Below are positions 44,069 to 53,071 of a DNA stretch of 64,000 nt, piece by piece (the first letter of the stretch is position 1; every line of letters begins with the position of its first letter). This DNA comes from CALMFG01 sp963674805 (GTDB lineage Bacteria > Bacillota > Clostridia > Christensenellales > CALMFG01), in NCBI GenBank assembly GCA_963674805.2, contig CAXXNY010000005.1:434001-498000 (forward strand), given 5' to 3'. The position numbers and the translations under genes were made by a program. The notes beneath the pieces are model-generated. The model saw only the letters and a program-made list of their open reading frames with translations. It was not told the DNA's origin and did no database searches.

Positions 44069-44395
44069 ATGGCAGGAGCAGCGAAAGCGTTTAACGAAAA
44101 CAACTTTAAGACAGAGGTTTTAGAAAACAGCCAGCCCGTGCTGGTGGACTTTTGGGCGGAATGGTGCGGTCCCTGCCGTATGATTGGTCCGACGGTTGAA
44201 GAAATTGCCAATGACTTTGAAGGCAAGGCTGTAGTCGGCAAGGTGAACGTAGACGAAAGCCCGGAGATTGCCAAGACATACGGCATTATGACAATCCCGA
44301 CGCTTGCGCTGTTTAAAGGTGGCGAAATGGTGGAAAAATCAATCGGTCTTGTCAGCAAGGCGGCGATCGAAAAACTGATAAGCGATAACCTTTAA
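44069..44395 (+). CDS. trxA: Thioredoxin
   Basis: 108 aa, a single thioredoxin fold with the active site WAEWCGPCRM and the cis-proline in MTIPTLALF. AAGGAG precedes the ATG. Last gene of the hisS operon. Confidence 0.95.
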   Translation: MAGAAKAFNENNFKTEVLENSQPVLVDFWAEWCGPCRMIGPTVEEIANDFEGKAVVGKVNVDESPEIAKTYGIMTIPTLALFKGGEMVEKSIGLVSKAAIEKLISDNL

Positions 44396-44483
44396 AACAA
44401 CCGGCTCTTGTAAAAAATACAGCAGTCAATATAAAAGAATATCATCTTGGGATGTGATAAAAATGATTGGCAAGGCAAAGTAC

Positions 44484-44512
44484 TTGACAACCGTTTTTAA
44501 GTATCCTATAAT
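44484..44512 (+). promoter_or_regulatory. Consensus promoter of greA-lysS
   Basis: TTGACA (44484-44489), exactly 17 bp, TATAAT (44507-44512), 86 bp before greA. Confidence 0.93.
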
Positions 44513-44559
44513 GGCACGCATGGATGATATATCCGCAAATAAATGAAGCTTACTGTAAG

Positions 44560-44582
44560 AAAAGCGTATCCGGCTTTTTTTT
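44560..44582 (+). terminator. Possible attenuator in the greA leader
   Basis: AAAAGC/GCTTTT hairpin with a seven-base loop and an eight-T run, between the promoter and the greA ribosome site. The stem is only six pairs and mostly A-T, so it may act as a partial terminator. Confidence 0.42.
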
Positions 44583-44598
44583 AAACGGAGGAATATGA

Positions 44599-45075
44599 AT
44601 GGCACAGGACACAGTCATTTTAACAAGTGAAGGCGTTAAAGAACTTGAAGAGAAACTTGAATACCTAAAGACAGAAAAACGCAGTGAAATCGCGGAGCAG
44701 ATTAAGGTCGCCCGTGACTTCGGTGACCTTTCAGAAAATGCCGAATATGACGAAGCAAAGAATGAGCAGGCACGCGTAGAAGCGGAAATCAACCGTCTTG
44801 AAAAGATGCTGCGCAACGCAACGGTCATTGACGAAGAAGACCTTGATTTATCGGTTGTCCGCGTGGGCACGACGGTGAAAGTCTATGATAAGGAATTCAA
44901 GGAAGAGATTGAATATCATATCGTCGGATCCGCCGAAGTGAATTTGGATAAAAACAAAATTTCAAATGAGTGTCCGGTGGGTGCGGCTTTAATCGGCCAT
45001 AAGGTGGGCGATAAAGTGAAAGTTGCGATACCAGACGGTGAGATTGTACTGGAGATAAAAGGAATCAACAGATAA
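44599..45075 (+). CDS. greA: Transcription elongation factor GreA
   Basis: Rescues backtracked RNA polymerase by stimulating transcript cleavage. 158 aa with the N-terminal coiled coil (DFGDLSENAEYDEAKNEQ carries the acidic tip) and the C-terminal FKBP-like domain. ATG with GGAGG upstream; lysS starts 12 bases after the stop. Confidence 0.97.
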   Translation: MAQDTVILTSEGVKELEEKLEYLKTEKRSEIAEQIKVARDFGDLSENAEYDEAKNEQARVEAEINRLEKMLRNATVIDEEDLDLSVVRVGTTVKVYDKEFKEEIEYHIVGSAEVNLDKNKISNECPVGAALIGHKVGDKVKVAIPDGEIVLEIKGINR

Positions 45076-45087
45076 AGGCGGAGGAAA

Positions 45088-46590
45088 ATGGATAACACAG
45101 AACAGAATACGGTCAATCAAACCGAAGACATCAATGAACAAAAGCAGATCAGACGGGAGAAACTGAAGGCGCTTCAGGCCGAAGGCAGCGACCCGTACCA
45201 GATCACCCGGTTTGAGCCGACACACAGCGCCGCAGCAATTAAAGCGGATTTTGAGAAACTGGAAGGGAAAACCGTTACCGTTGCCGGCAGGATGATGAGC
45301 AAACGGGTAATGGGCAAAGCCAGTTTTTCGCATATCATGGACGCGTCGGACCGCATTCAGTTGTATTTGAGAAAAGACGTTATGGGCGAAGAGCCGTATG
45401 ACGTATTTAAGAAAAAAACCGATATCGGGGATATTCTCGGCGTCACCGGTGAAGTATTCTTAACACAGAAAGGCGAGATTTCGGTTAAGGCTGAAACCGT
45501 GACCCTACTGTCCAAGTCCTTATCGCCTCTGCCGGAAAAATACCACGGTCTGCAGGATCAGGACTTAAGATACCGCCAGCGGTATTTGGATTTAATCGTG
45601 AATCCCGAAGTCAAGGACGTGTTTGTGGCACGGTCCAAGATCGTAAAATATATACGTGAATATCTCGATAATCAGGGCTATTTGGAAGTTGAAACCCCGA
45701 TGCTCCACGGTACGGCGGGCGGCGCGGCGGCGCGTCCGTTTATTACCCACCACAACACCTTAGATATTGACATGTATTTGAGAATCGCACTGGAGCTGCA
45801 TTTAAAACGGCTGATTGTGGGCGGATTCGAGCGTGTCTATGAGATCGGGCGTGTATTTCGGAACGAAGGGATGTCGTATAAGCATAATCCCGAGTTTACG
45901 ATGATTGAGCTTTATGAAGCATACGCCGACTATGAGCGTATGATGGATATCACCGAGGGCATGATCGTGTATGCCAAAGAAAAACTCTTAGGCGACCAGA
46001 AAATCATGTGGCAGGATCAGGAAGTGGACTTAAGTGCCAAATGGCGCCGCGCTTCGATGATCGACCTCGTCAAAGAACAGACCGGAGCGGATTTCGGTGC
46101 GGCTAAGGACGATGCCGAAGCAATGGAAATGGCGAAGAAAATCGGATTGGAGCCGAAACCGGGTTCAACGCGCGGAGAACTGCTGAATGCGGCGTTTGAG
46201 GCATTTGTTGAAGAAACCTTGTTCCAGCCCACATTTGTCACCGATTATCCGGTGGAGATTTCTCCGCTGGCAAAACGCAAAGCGTGCGAGCCCTGGCTGA
46301 CCGAGCGGTTCGAGCTGTTTATCACTGGACGTGAAATCGCCAATGCATTTTCTGAATTAAATGACCCCATCGACCAGCGTGAGCGGTTTTTAAGCCAGGC
46401 AAAGCTGAGAAGCGAGGGCGATGAAGAAGCGCATATGATGGACGATGATTTTATACAGGCGCTTGAGTATGGCCTGCCACCGACCGGCGGAATGGGAATG
46501 GGGGTAGACCGGCTGGTCCAGCTTTTAACCGGAAGTTATACAATCCGTGACGTTATCTTGTTCCCGACGATGAAACCCAGAGATATATAA
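45088..46590 (+). CDS. lysS: Lysyl-tRNA synthetase (class II)
   Basis: 500 aa, N-terminal OB fold and class II core with FRNEGMSYKHNPEFTMIE (motif 2) and GMGMGVDRLVQLL (motif 3). greA-lysS pairing is common in Firmicutes. A strong terminator follows. Confidence 0.98.
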   Translation: MDNTEQNTVNQTEDINEQKQIRREKLKALQAEGSDPYQITRFEPTHSAAAIKADFEKLEGKTVTVAGRMMSKRVMGKASFSHIMDASDRIQLYLRKDVMGEEPYDVFKKKTDIGDILGVTGEVFLTQKGEISVKAETVTLLSKSLSPLPEKYHGLQDQDLRYRQRYLDLIVNPEVKDVFVARSKIVKYIREYLDNQGYLEVETPMLHGTAGGAAARPFITHHNTLDIDMYLRIALELHLKRLIVGGFERVYEIGRVFRNEGMSYKHNPEFTMIELYEAYADYERMMDITEGMIVYAKEKLLGDQKIMWQDQEVDLSAKWRRASMIDLVKEQTGADFGAAKDDAEAMEMAKKIGLEPKPGSTRGELLNAAFEAFVEETLFQPTFVTDYPVEISPLAKRKACEPWLTERFELFITGREIANAFSELNDPIDQRERFLSQAKLRSEGDEEAHMMDDDFIQALEYGLPPTGGMGMGVDRLVQLLTGSYTIRDVILFPTMKPRDI

Positions 46591-46603
46591 AAGAAAAGAC
46601 AAC

Positions 46604-46631
46604 AAAAGCCATGCATACGCATGGCTTTTTT
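46604..46631. terminator. Terminator after lysS, probably bidirectional
   Basis: AAAAGCCATGC and GCATGGCTTTT form an 11-bp stem with an ATAC loop. T run on the plus side and A run on the left serve both lysS and the convergent peptidase gene. Confidence 0.93.
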
Positions 46632-46647
46632 GCTAGATAAATATTTA

Positions 46648-47913
46648 TTACTGACAGAGCGCTTTGAGCTGTTTCTCATCCGAAATGCTTCCGATAAACG
46701 CGGCATTCATACTGTCAAAGCTGAATATCTGTTCAATAATTTCGGCCATGTCATCCATGGTGACAGCCTCCAGCTTTTGGAGTATTTCCTCCTGGGTGTC
46801 CACGTGCCCCAATAATAACTGCGCTTTGCCGATACTCTGCATACGCGAACTGACGCTTTCCAGCCCAAGCAGATAGTTGCCGTGTATCTGGGTTTTTGAG
46901 TTGTTAAACTCCTCTTGTTCAACGCCATTGCTTTTGAGCCTTTTCACTTCATCCATTATCGTTGAAAGTGCGATCTCTGCGGTTTTGGCGCCGGTAGCGG
47001 CGTAAATGCCGAACATACCGGCCTCTGTATAGGTCGAAAGGTAGGAATAGACGGTGTATACCAATCCCATTTCTTCACGGATTTTCTGGAACAGCCGCGA
47101 ACTCATCGAACCGCCGAATAAATTACTCAGCACCGAATATGCATACCTGGCATCGTCACGGTAATCTACGCCGCTGAAACCGAGTGAGATATGGGTCTGT
47201 TCAATATCGCGTTTGATCACAGTGATGGTCTTATCGGGTATAAAAGTATCGGCAAAAGGCGCCGGTTCATGCGCTTCAGCGGTATTATCAAAATCACCGA
47301 AGTATTGTTCCAATAACGCCTGTATCTGCGCTTCATCGATTTTTCCGGCAATCGAGATCACGATGTTTTCCGGGTAATAGTGCTTTTCGATATACCGGAT
47401 GATATCTTCACGCTGAAAGCGCCGGACGTTTTCCGCCGGGCCGATAACCGGCTTGGAATACGTGCTGCCCCTAAAAAAGTCGATGGAGACCTGCTCGTGT
47501 GCCAGGTCATCCGGTTGGTCGTTGAGCATGGAGATTTCCTCCAGAACAACCAGACGCTCTTTATCCAGCTCCGCAGGGTCGAACAGTGCGTTTTTCACCA
47601 GATCGGAAAGCACGTCAGCCGCAACATGAATCTGATCGTGCGCCACGCGTGCATAATAACAGGTGCATTCCTTTGACGTGAATGCGTTCATCTGGCCGCC
47701 GATACGGTCAAGCTCAATCGCTATCTGCTTCGCAGAACGGTTCTTCGTGCCTTTAAACAGCATATGTTCAATCACATGCGAGATGCCGTTTTCTGTTTCG
47801 GTTTCAAAAGCAGAACCAGTCTTGACCCAAACGCCGATGGCGGTGGAATGAAAAGCTTTAAGCGGTTCAATGACCGCGGTAATGCCGTTTTTTAGTTTCA
47901 GTGTTTTAATCAT
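46648..47913 (-). CDS. M16 family zinc peptidase (processing-protease-like)
   Basis: 421 aa with inverted zinc motif HVIEH (HxxEH) near residue 43 and the third ligand Glu in the following LEEISM segment; then a second inactive-type half with RGGG-like GGSMSSRLFQKIREEMGLVY. This is the single-chain PqqL/YmxG type. The start is ATG 47913 with GGAG seven bases upstream. Its physiological substrate is unknown. Confidence 0.92.
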   Translation of the reverse strand: MIKTLKLKNGITAVIEPLKAFHSTAIGVWVKTGSAFETETENGISHVIEHMLFKGTKNRSAKQIAIELDRIGGQMNAFTSKECTCYYARVAHDQIHVAADVLSDLVKNALFDPAELDKERLVVLEEISMLNDQPDDLAHEQVSIDFFRGSTYSKPVIGPAENVRRFQREDIIRYIEKHYYPENIVISIAGKIDEAQIQALLEQYFGDFDNTAEAHEPAPFADTFIPDKTITVIKRDIEQTHISLGFSGVDYRDDARYAYSVLSNLFGGSMSSRLFQKIREEMGLVYTVYSYLSTYTEAGMFGIYAATGAKTAEIALSTIMDEVKRLKSNGVEQEEFNNSKTQIHGNYLLGLESVSSRMQSIGKAQLLLGHVDTQEEILQKLEAVTMDDMAEIIEQIFSFDSMNAAFIGSISDEKQLKALCQ

Positions 47914-48051
47914 TCGATTACTCCGTGTCATGAGGTTACTAGAGTATACCATATCCTTAAACCGAAGCCTATCATAAATTCAGCATGTCAAGTATTGTAT
48001 GCCGGACGGGTGTGTGATAGACTCTAAAAAAACATAAAAGAAGGTACTCAA

Positions 48052-48699
48052 GTGAAAGCGGAAATTATCAGCGTCGGGTCAGAGGTGCTGGCCGGCGACA
48101 CCATTAATACTAATGCAAGCGCCGTGGCAAAAGCGCTGGAAGAACAGGGCATTGCGGTGCTTTTTCATACCGTGGTTGGGGACGACCATGAAAACCTGCA
48201 TGCGGCATTATCGCATGCGTTTAGCAGGGTTGATCTGGTGGTAACCACCGGCGGACTCGGACCGACCTATGACGATATGACAAAAGACACGGTCGCGGCT
48301 TATTTTAACCGGAAAATCGTGGTGGATGAAGAAACGGCTGAATGGATAAAAGCGCTGTTTAAAAAGATGGACCGTCCGATGACCGAAAACAATATAAAAC
48401 AGGCCGAGGTGATCGAAGGTTCGACCATTTTAAAGAACGAATACGGCGTGGCGCCCGGTATTCTGTATCAGGAAGCGAATAAAACCATTGCCATGCTGCC
48501 GGGGCCGCCGTTTGAGATGGAGCCGATGCTGCACCAATACCTGATGCCGCTATTGGCAGAGAACGCCGATGATGTCTTGGTGTCGGTATTTGTCCGGACG
48601 TTCGGCATCGGGGAATCCAACCTTGAGAGCGGGCTGAATGACATGATGGTGTCGATTAAAAATCCCGTGATTGCGCCGTATGCAAAGCGCGGGAAGTGA
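48052..48699 (+). CDS. cinA: CinA N-terminal part (MoaB-like domain), frame broken
   Basis: 215 aa from a GTG with AAGGTA upstream. It carries the whole molybdopterin-binding-like domain: EIISVGSEVLAGDT, TTGGLGPTYDDMT and AMLPGPPFEMEPM. The reading ends at ...APYAKRGK then TGA. Intact CinA continues here as APYAKxGEVTL. One extra G in the GGG at about 48693 would join this frame with the following one. A real frameshift or a sequencing error are both possible. Confidence 0.85.
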   Translation: MKAEIISVGSEVLAGDTINTNASAVAKALEEQGIAVLFHTVVGDDHENLHAALSHAFSRVDLVVTTGGLGPTYDDMTKDTVAAYFNRKIVVDEETAEWIKALFKKMDRPMTENNIKQAEVIEGSTILKNEYGVAPGILYQEANKTIAMLPGPPFEMEPMLHQYLMPLLAENADDVLVSVFVRTFGIGESNLESGLNDMMVSIKNPVIAPYAKRGK

Positions 48700-49292
48700 C
48701 GCTGAAAGTCACTGCGCGCGCAAAGACAAAAGCGCAGGCTGAGGCGCTGATTGAACCGGTGGTGGACGAAATCCGCAGACGGTACGGGGAATATATCTAT
48801 TCGGTGACCGAGCCGGACTTGCAGAGTGAACTGGTTAAGCGGCTAAAGGCAGCGGGCAAAACAATTGCTGTCGCGGAAAGCTGCACAGGCGGAATGATTG
48901 CGTCCCGTATTACCGATGTGCCCGGATCTTCCGCGGTATTCGGATACGGTGTGGTGACGTATGCAAACGAGGCGAAGATAAAACTTCTGGGCGTCAACGA
49001 ACAAACGCTGGCCGATTACGGCGCTGTGTCTGAACAAACGGCGCGGGAAATGGCGGAAGGCGTCAAGGCGCTGAGCGGAGCGGACATTGGCGTGGCGGTT
49101 ACCGGGATTGCAGGACCGGACGGCGGAACCGAAGAAAAACCGGTCGGGCTGGTTTATCTCGCGGTTGCGGTCGGAAGCGAAACAAAAATAACCCGTCTGC
49201 TGCTCAGCAGGGGAAGACGGGATGAACGGACATCCATTCGTGAGAGAACGGCGATGCATGCGATGTTCGGTTGTTTAGAAATCGTCGATTAA
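48696..49292 (+). CDS. cinA: CinA C-terminal part (nicotinamide-nucleotide amidase domain), split from the N-terminal part
   Basis: 198 aa in the +1-shifted frame, GTG overlapping the preceding stop (GTGA). It has VAESCTGGMIASRITDVPGS and TGIAGPDGGTEEKPVGLVY of the PncC-type amidase, which deamidates NMN. The linking segment VTLKVTARA matches the missing middle of CinA. If the break is real, translation could restart through the overlap, though no separate ribosome site is visible. Its 3' end overlaps the convergent MFS gene by 18 bases. Confidence 0.83.
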   Translation: MTLKVTARAKTKAQAEALIEPVVDEIRRRYGEYIYSVTEPDLQSELVKRLKAAGKTIAVAESCTGGMIASRITDVPGSSAVFGYGVVTYANEAKIKLLGVNEQTLADYGAVSEQTAREMAEGVKALSGADIGVAVTGIAGPDGGTEEKPVGLVYLAVAVGSETKITRLLLSRGRRDERTSIRERTAMHAMFGCLEIVD

Positions 49293-50537
49293 ATCGTTCT
49301 TTTCCGCATTGCTCTGGTGCGGAGCCGGAATGTTTTTGACGCGCATGGCGATAAAGACATTACCGAAGGACACGATTGCCGTGATGAAGAATACATATTG
49401 CGGACCAAGTGTCGTCCATACAATACCACCGAGATAAGCACAGACAATGGTCACCAGATGGTCAAGGCTGATGCCGGTGGAAAGCGTATGGGCGATATCG
49501 CTGTCTTTTTTTGCGATGGCACGTAAATAGGAGACGCGGATCAGGTCCAGACTGAAACTGACCTTATCCAGTACAAATACGCCGCCGACCAGAATTAGCG
49601 CAAGGTCGGCTATCGGCAGTGTGCCATTGACGATTAACAGTGTAATGACTCCGTAAAGGGCGTATACCCCGATAAATGAATAAGCGTCAAAGAACAGCAT
49701 GCGCCGGATACCGAAACGGTCTACCCAGCGGCCGATGACCGGGATGGTCAGCATGCAGACGAATCCGCCGATCATATTGAGTGCGGTGATGGTCTCCGCG
49801 CCCCTGCTTAAGATTTCAATCAATACCCATGGGCCGAAAACAATAATGATTTGTTTCTGCACACCGTGCAAAACAGCCAGCAGATAATAAAGCCGGTATG
49901 TTTTATCAAACACCAGCTTGATTTTTTTATGCGACTGGACTTTTGGCCCGATGCGCTTATTCAGCACAGAAAACATCAGCAGTGCCGCAAAGAAGAAAAA
50001 AGCGGAGATGACAAACACCCATTTGATTTTGGTTTGGAAAGTAAACCAACCGGAGGCAAAGCCAATAAACACGGCCAGCCCGCCGACCAGCTGGAAGGCC
50101 GTATAAATACCGCCGAATTTACCCAGCCATTTTCCGGTCTCGGCACGGTTTTGAATCAGTGAGATGCCGATGGAATCCCTGAGCGGCATCAGCGTGTGCA
50201 TCCCGAGCGAGTTAATGAACAGATAAATGGTCATCACGGCAAAGGTGGGTGTCATCAGGCCCAGGGCCAGAATCCCGATAAAAGACAGGACCTGCGCAAT
50301 CATCGCAAGGCGGATATCCCCGAGAAAAGAGCCGACCGCAATTACAAGCAGGCAGATCATGCCCGGCAGTTCGCGCGGGAACTCCAGAATGCCGCGCTGG
50401 TATGCGGAAATGCCGTATACCTCTTTAAAATAGTTACCGAATATTGAATCGGAGAACGCCATTCCAAGGCTGACGAGTGCCATAATAACCATAAAAATAA
50501 TCAGGTTTTGTTTTTGTGTCGATTGGTTTTTAAACAT
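49275..50537 (-). CDS. MFS-type transporter
   Basis: 420 aa with about twelve hydrophobic helices and Lys-rich central loop (GPKVQSHKKIKLVF) between the halves. The loop GRWVDRFGIRRM matches the MFS 2-3/8-9 loop pattern. Substrate is not evident. ATG 50537 has AAAGGA upstream. It ends 18 bases inside the cinA 3' end on the other strand. Confidence 0.88.
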   Translation of the reverse strand: MFKNQSTQKQNLIIFMVIMALVSLGMAFSDSIFGNYFKEVYGISAYQRGILEFPRELPGMICLLVIAVGSFLGDIRLAMIAQVLSFIGILALGLMTPTFAVMTIYLFINSLGMHTLMPLRDSIGISLIQNRAETGKWLGKFGGIYTAFQLVGGLAVFIGFASGWFTFQTKIKWVFVISAFFFFAALLMFSVLNKRIGPKVQSHKKIKLVFDKTYRLYYLLAVLHGVQKQIIIVFGPWVLIEILSRGAETITALNMIGGFVCMLTIPVIGRWVDRFGIRRMLFFDAYSFIGVYALYGVITLLIVNGTLPIADLALILVGGVFVLDKVSFSLDLIRVSYLRAIAKKDSDIAHTLSTGISLDHLVTIVCAYLGGIVWTTLGPQYVFFITAIVSFGNVFIAMRVKNIPAPHQSNAEKNDLIDDF

Positions 50538-50634
50538 CGTTTTTCCTTTTGATATAATGATAACCGGCATTCCGCCGGTTGATATGTACTGTCGGATATT
50601 ATATCATAGGTTGGTGTAGACTGTATTTTTTATT

Positions 50635-50663
50635 TTGATGATTAAGCTTAAAAACTGTATAAT
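50635..50663 (+). promoter_or_regulatory. ftsK promoter
   Basis: TTGATG (50635-50640), 17 bp, TATAAT (50658-50663), 30 bp before the ftsK start. Confidence 0.75.
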
Positions 50664-50692
50664 AGATAAAGAAAGATATGCGAGGTGTAAAA

Positions 50693-53068
50693 ATGCCGGC
50701 AAAAAAACAGGGGTCTAAAAAAAGAACAAGCCAAACAAAAAAACCAACGGCAAAACGAAAGACAAAGCAGGCATCCGCGGTTTCACATGAGTTCACGGGT
50801 GTTATTCTGCTGGGGCTTGCCATTTTTCTGGGATTTGCGTTTTATTCAGACGGAATGGGAATGGTGGGCCAGGTGCTGAAAAATTTAAGTATGGGGCTTA
50901 TCGGGGTCTTTACCTATGCATTCCCGCCGCTGCTATTTGTTATCGGTACGCTGATTATCGCCGATCTCAAGAAACGACCGATAAAGAATCCGGTCGGCGC
51001 AATCATTATCGGAATCATTGCATTATTGTCGCTGATTCACACGGTTACATTTAAATCGCTGGATATGGACGTGAACTTTTTTCCGTTTATCGGAAATGCC
51101 TACAAAGCGGGTGTACTGCATGGCATCGGCGGAGGTGCGATCGGCGCGCTTCTCAGTTATGTGGTATATGTGTTTATGGGTAAAACCGCGTGCTATTTGA
51201 TTTTCATTGTCACGCTTTTAGTGTGCCTGATGATTATCACCAGTTTCTCGATTAAAGCCACGACGCGGCGGATTGCTGCGGCAGGTAAGCAGATGAACGA
51301 CCAGATCAAGAAACGCCGCCAAACACGGTTGGAACAGGCGCCGCCACCGCAGCCAAAACCAAAAAAAGAACGCAAATTATACGTATTTAACGGTGAGGAA
51401 GACGCCGTAAAAGCGGACGGCGAACTGGACGAGATGGACCGGATTGAGACACGGCTGGATACCGGTAAGCGTCCGGTACTGGTGCCGACCAATATTCAGG
51501 ACGGAACAGCCGGATTAAAGGACGAATGGGACGGGGCTGTCAAGGCCGCGGACAGCACCTATCAGCCGGATGCCGGAATGGATATTCAGATTGAAGACTA
51601 TCAGGCGGAAGACCATGAGGCAGAACCCTATGTGAAACCGCCTTACGGATTGCTCAAGACACCACCCTCAAACCGCGGCAAAAGAGGCAGTGAGAGTGAA
51701 CTGCGCGCGCAGGCACAGACGCTGGAAGATACGTTAAGGAGCTTTAATCTCGACGCGAAAGTCGTGAATATATGCAGAGGGCCGGTGGTGACGCGCTTTG
51801 AAGTGTCGCCTGCACCCGGAGTCAGGGTGTCCCGCATCGTCAGCCTGGCCGATGATATTGCGCTTAATCTGGCGGCTCAGAGCATCCGGATTGAGGCGCC
51901 GATACCCGGTCGTGCGGCCATAGGCATCGAAGTGCCGAACGGCGATATTGCGATGGTCTATTTAAAAGAGCTGATTGATACGGCTGAATTTCGTAATATC
52001 GATTCCATGATTGCATTTGGTCTCGGCAAGGATATCACGGGTAAGAAAATATACGCTGATATTGCCCAGATGCCGCATCTGCTGGTTGCGGGTGCGACAG
52101 GAGCGGGTAAGAGCGTGTGTATCAACAGCATTATCATGAGCGTACTGTATAATGCGACGCCTGAGGATGTACGCATGATTCTGATCGATCCGAAAGTCGT
52201 GGAACTGAGCGTGTTCAACGATATTCCGCATCTTTTGGTTCCGGTGGTAACCGATCCGAAAAAAGCGGCATCGGCAATCAACTGGGCAGTGGTGGAGATG
52301 CAGCGGCGCTATCAGATGTTTGCGGCGAACGAAAGCCGGAGCATCGACGAATACAACGAAAAGGCATTTAAGGAAGGCAATGAAAAGGTTCCGAAGATAC
52401 TGGTTATCATCGACGAACTATCGGATTTGATGATGGTGGCGGCGCGCGAGATGGAAGACGCTATCTGCCGGATTGCACAGCTTGGGCGTGCGTGTGGGAT
52501 TCATCTGATTATCGCGACCCAGCGTCCGTCGGTCGATGTCATCACCGGTACAATTAAAGCCAATATCCCGTCACGGATTGCGTTTGCGGTGTCATCGCAT
52601 ACGGATTCGCGTACGATTATTGATATGGGCGGCGCGGAGAAACTGCTGGGGCGCGGGGACATGCTGTATTACCCGACCGGCAAAGACCGCCCGATCCGGA
52701 TTCAGGGATGTTTTGTCACGCATACCGAGGTAAATGCGGTGGCCTCCTTCCTGAAGAGCGAAAAAGACAGCCCGTATGACAAACAGGCGGTGGATAATAT
52801 TAAGAATGGCACCACAAGCAGCGGACCTTCCGGCGGACTGGATGAAGCGGACGAATTGCTACCCCGTGCGGTTGAGACCGTGTTGGAATATGAGCAGGCT
52901 TCGATTTCAATGCTGCAGCGGCGGCTGAGGGTCGGCTATGCCCGCGCGGCGCGTCTGATTGATGAGATGGAATTAAGGCAGATCGTATCAAAGTCCGAAG
53001 GCCCCAAGCCGAGGCAGGTGCTGATCGGCTGGGAGCAGTACAGAGAAATGTTTCAGAAAGACAATTAA
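50693..53068 (+). CDS. ftsK: DNA translocase FtsK/SpoIIIE
   Basis: Hexameric pump that clears chromosome DNA from the septum. 791 aa: basic N terminus, four membrane helices (about 30-190), a variable linker, the motor with GATGAGKSV (about 467-475) and VIIDELSDLM, and a C-terminal winged-helix gamma domain (SISMLQRRLRVGYARAARLID). ATG 50693 with AGGTG seven bases upstream. rimO follows after three bases. Confidence 0.96.
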   Translation: MPAKKQGSKKRTSQTKKPTAKRKTKQASAVSHEFTGVILLGLAIFLGFAFYSDGMGMVGQVLKNLSMGLIGVFTYAFPPLLFVIGTLIIADLKKRPIKNPVGAIIIGIIALLSLIHTVTFKSLDMDVNFFPFIGNAYKAGVLHGIGGGAIGALLSYVVYVFMGKTACYLIFIVTLLVCLMIITSFSIKATTRRIAAAGKQMNDQIKKRRQTRLEQAPPPQPKPKKERKLYVFNGEEDAVKADGELDEMDRIETRLDTGKRPVLVPTNIQDGTAGLKDEWDGAVKAADSTYQPDAGMDIQIEDYQAEDHEAEPYVKPPYGLLKTPPSNRGKRGSESELRAQAQTLEDTLRSFNLDAKVVNICRGPVVTRFEVSPAPGVRVSRIVSLADDIALNLAAQSIRIEAPIPGRAAIGIEVPNGDIAMVYLKELIDTAEFRNIDSMIAFGLGKDITGKKIYADIAQMPHLLVAGATGAGKSVCINSIIMSVLYNATPEDVRMILIDPKVVELSVFNDIPHLLVPVVTDPKKAASAINWAVVEMQRRYQMFAANESRSIDEYNEKAFKEGNEKVPKILVIIDELSDLMMVAAREMEDAICRIAQLGRACGIHLIIATQRPSVDVITGTIKANIPSRIAFAVSSHTDSRTIIDMGGAEKLLGRGDMLYYPTGKDRPIRIQGCFVTHTEVNAVASFLKSEKDSPYDKQAVDNIKNGTTSSGPSGGLDEADELLPRAVETVLEYEQASISMLQRRLRVGYARAARLIDEMELRQIVSKSEGPKPRQVLIGWEQYREMFQKDN

Positions 53069-53071
53069 TAT

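Noticed and set aside
44430..44460. Hairpin after the thioredoxin gene as a terminator
   Set aside because: The inverted repeat near ATATCATCTTGGGATGTGAT is short and lacks a T run.
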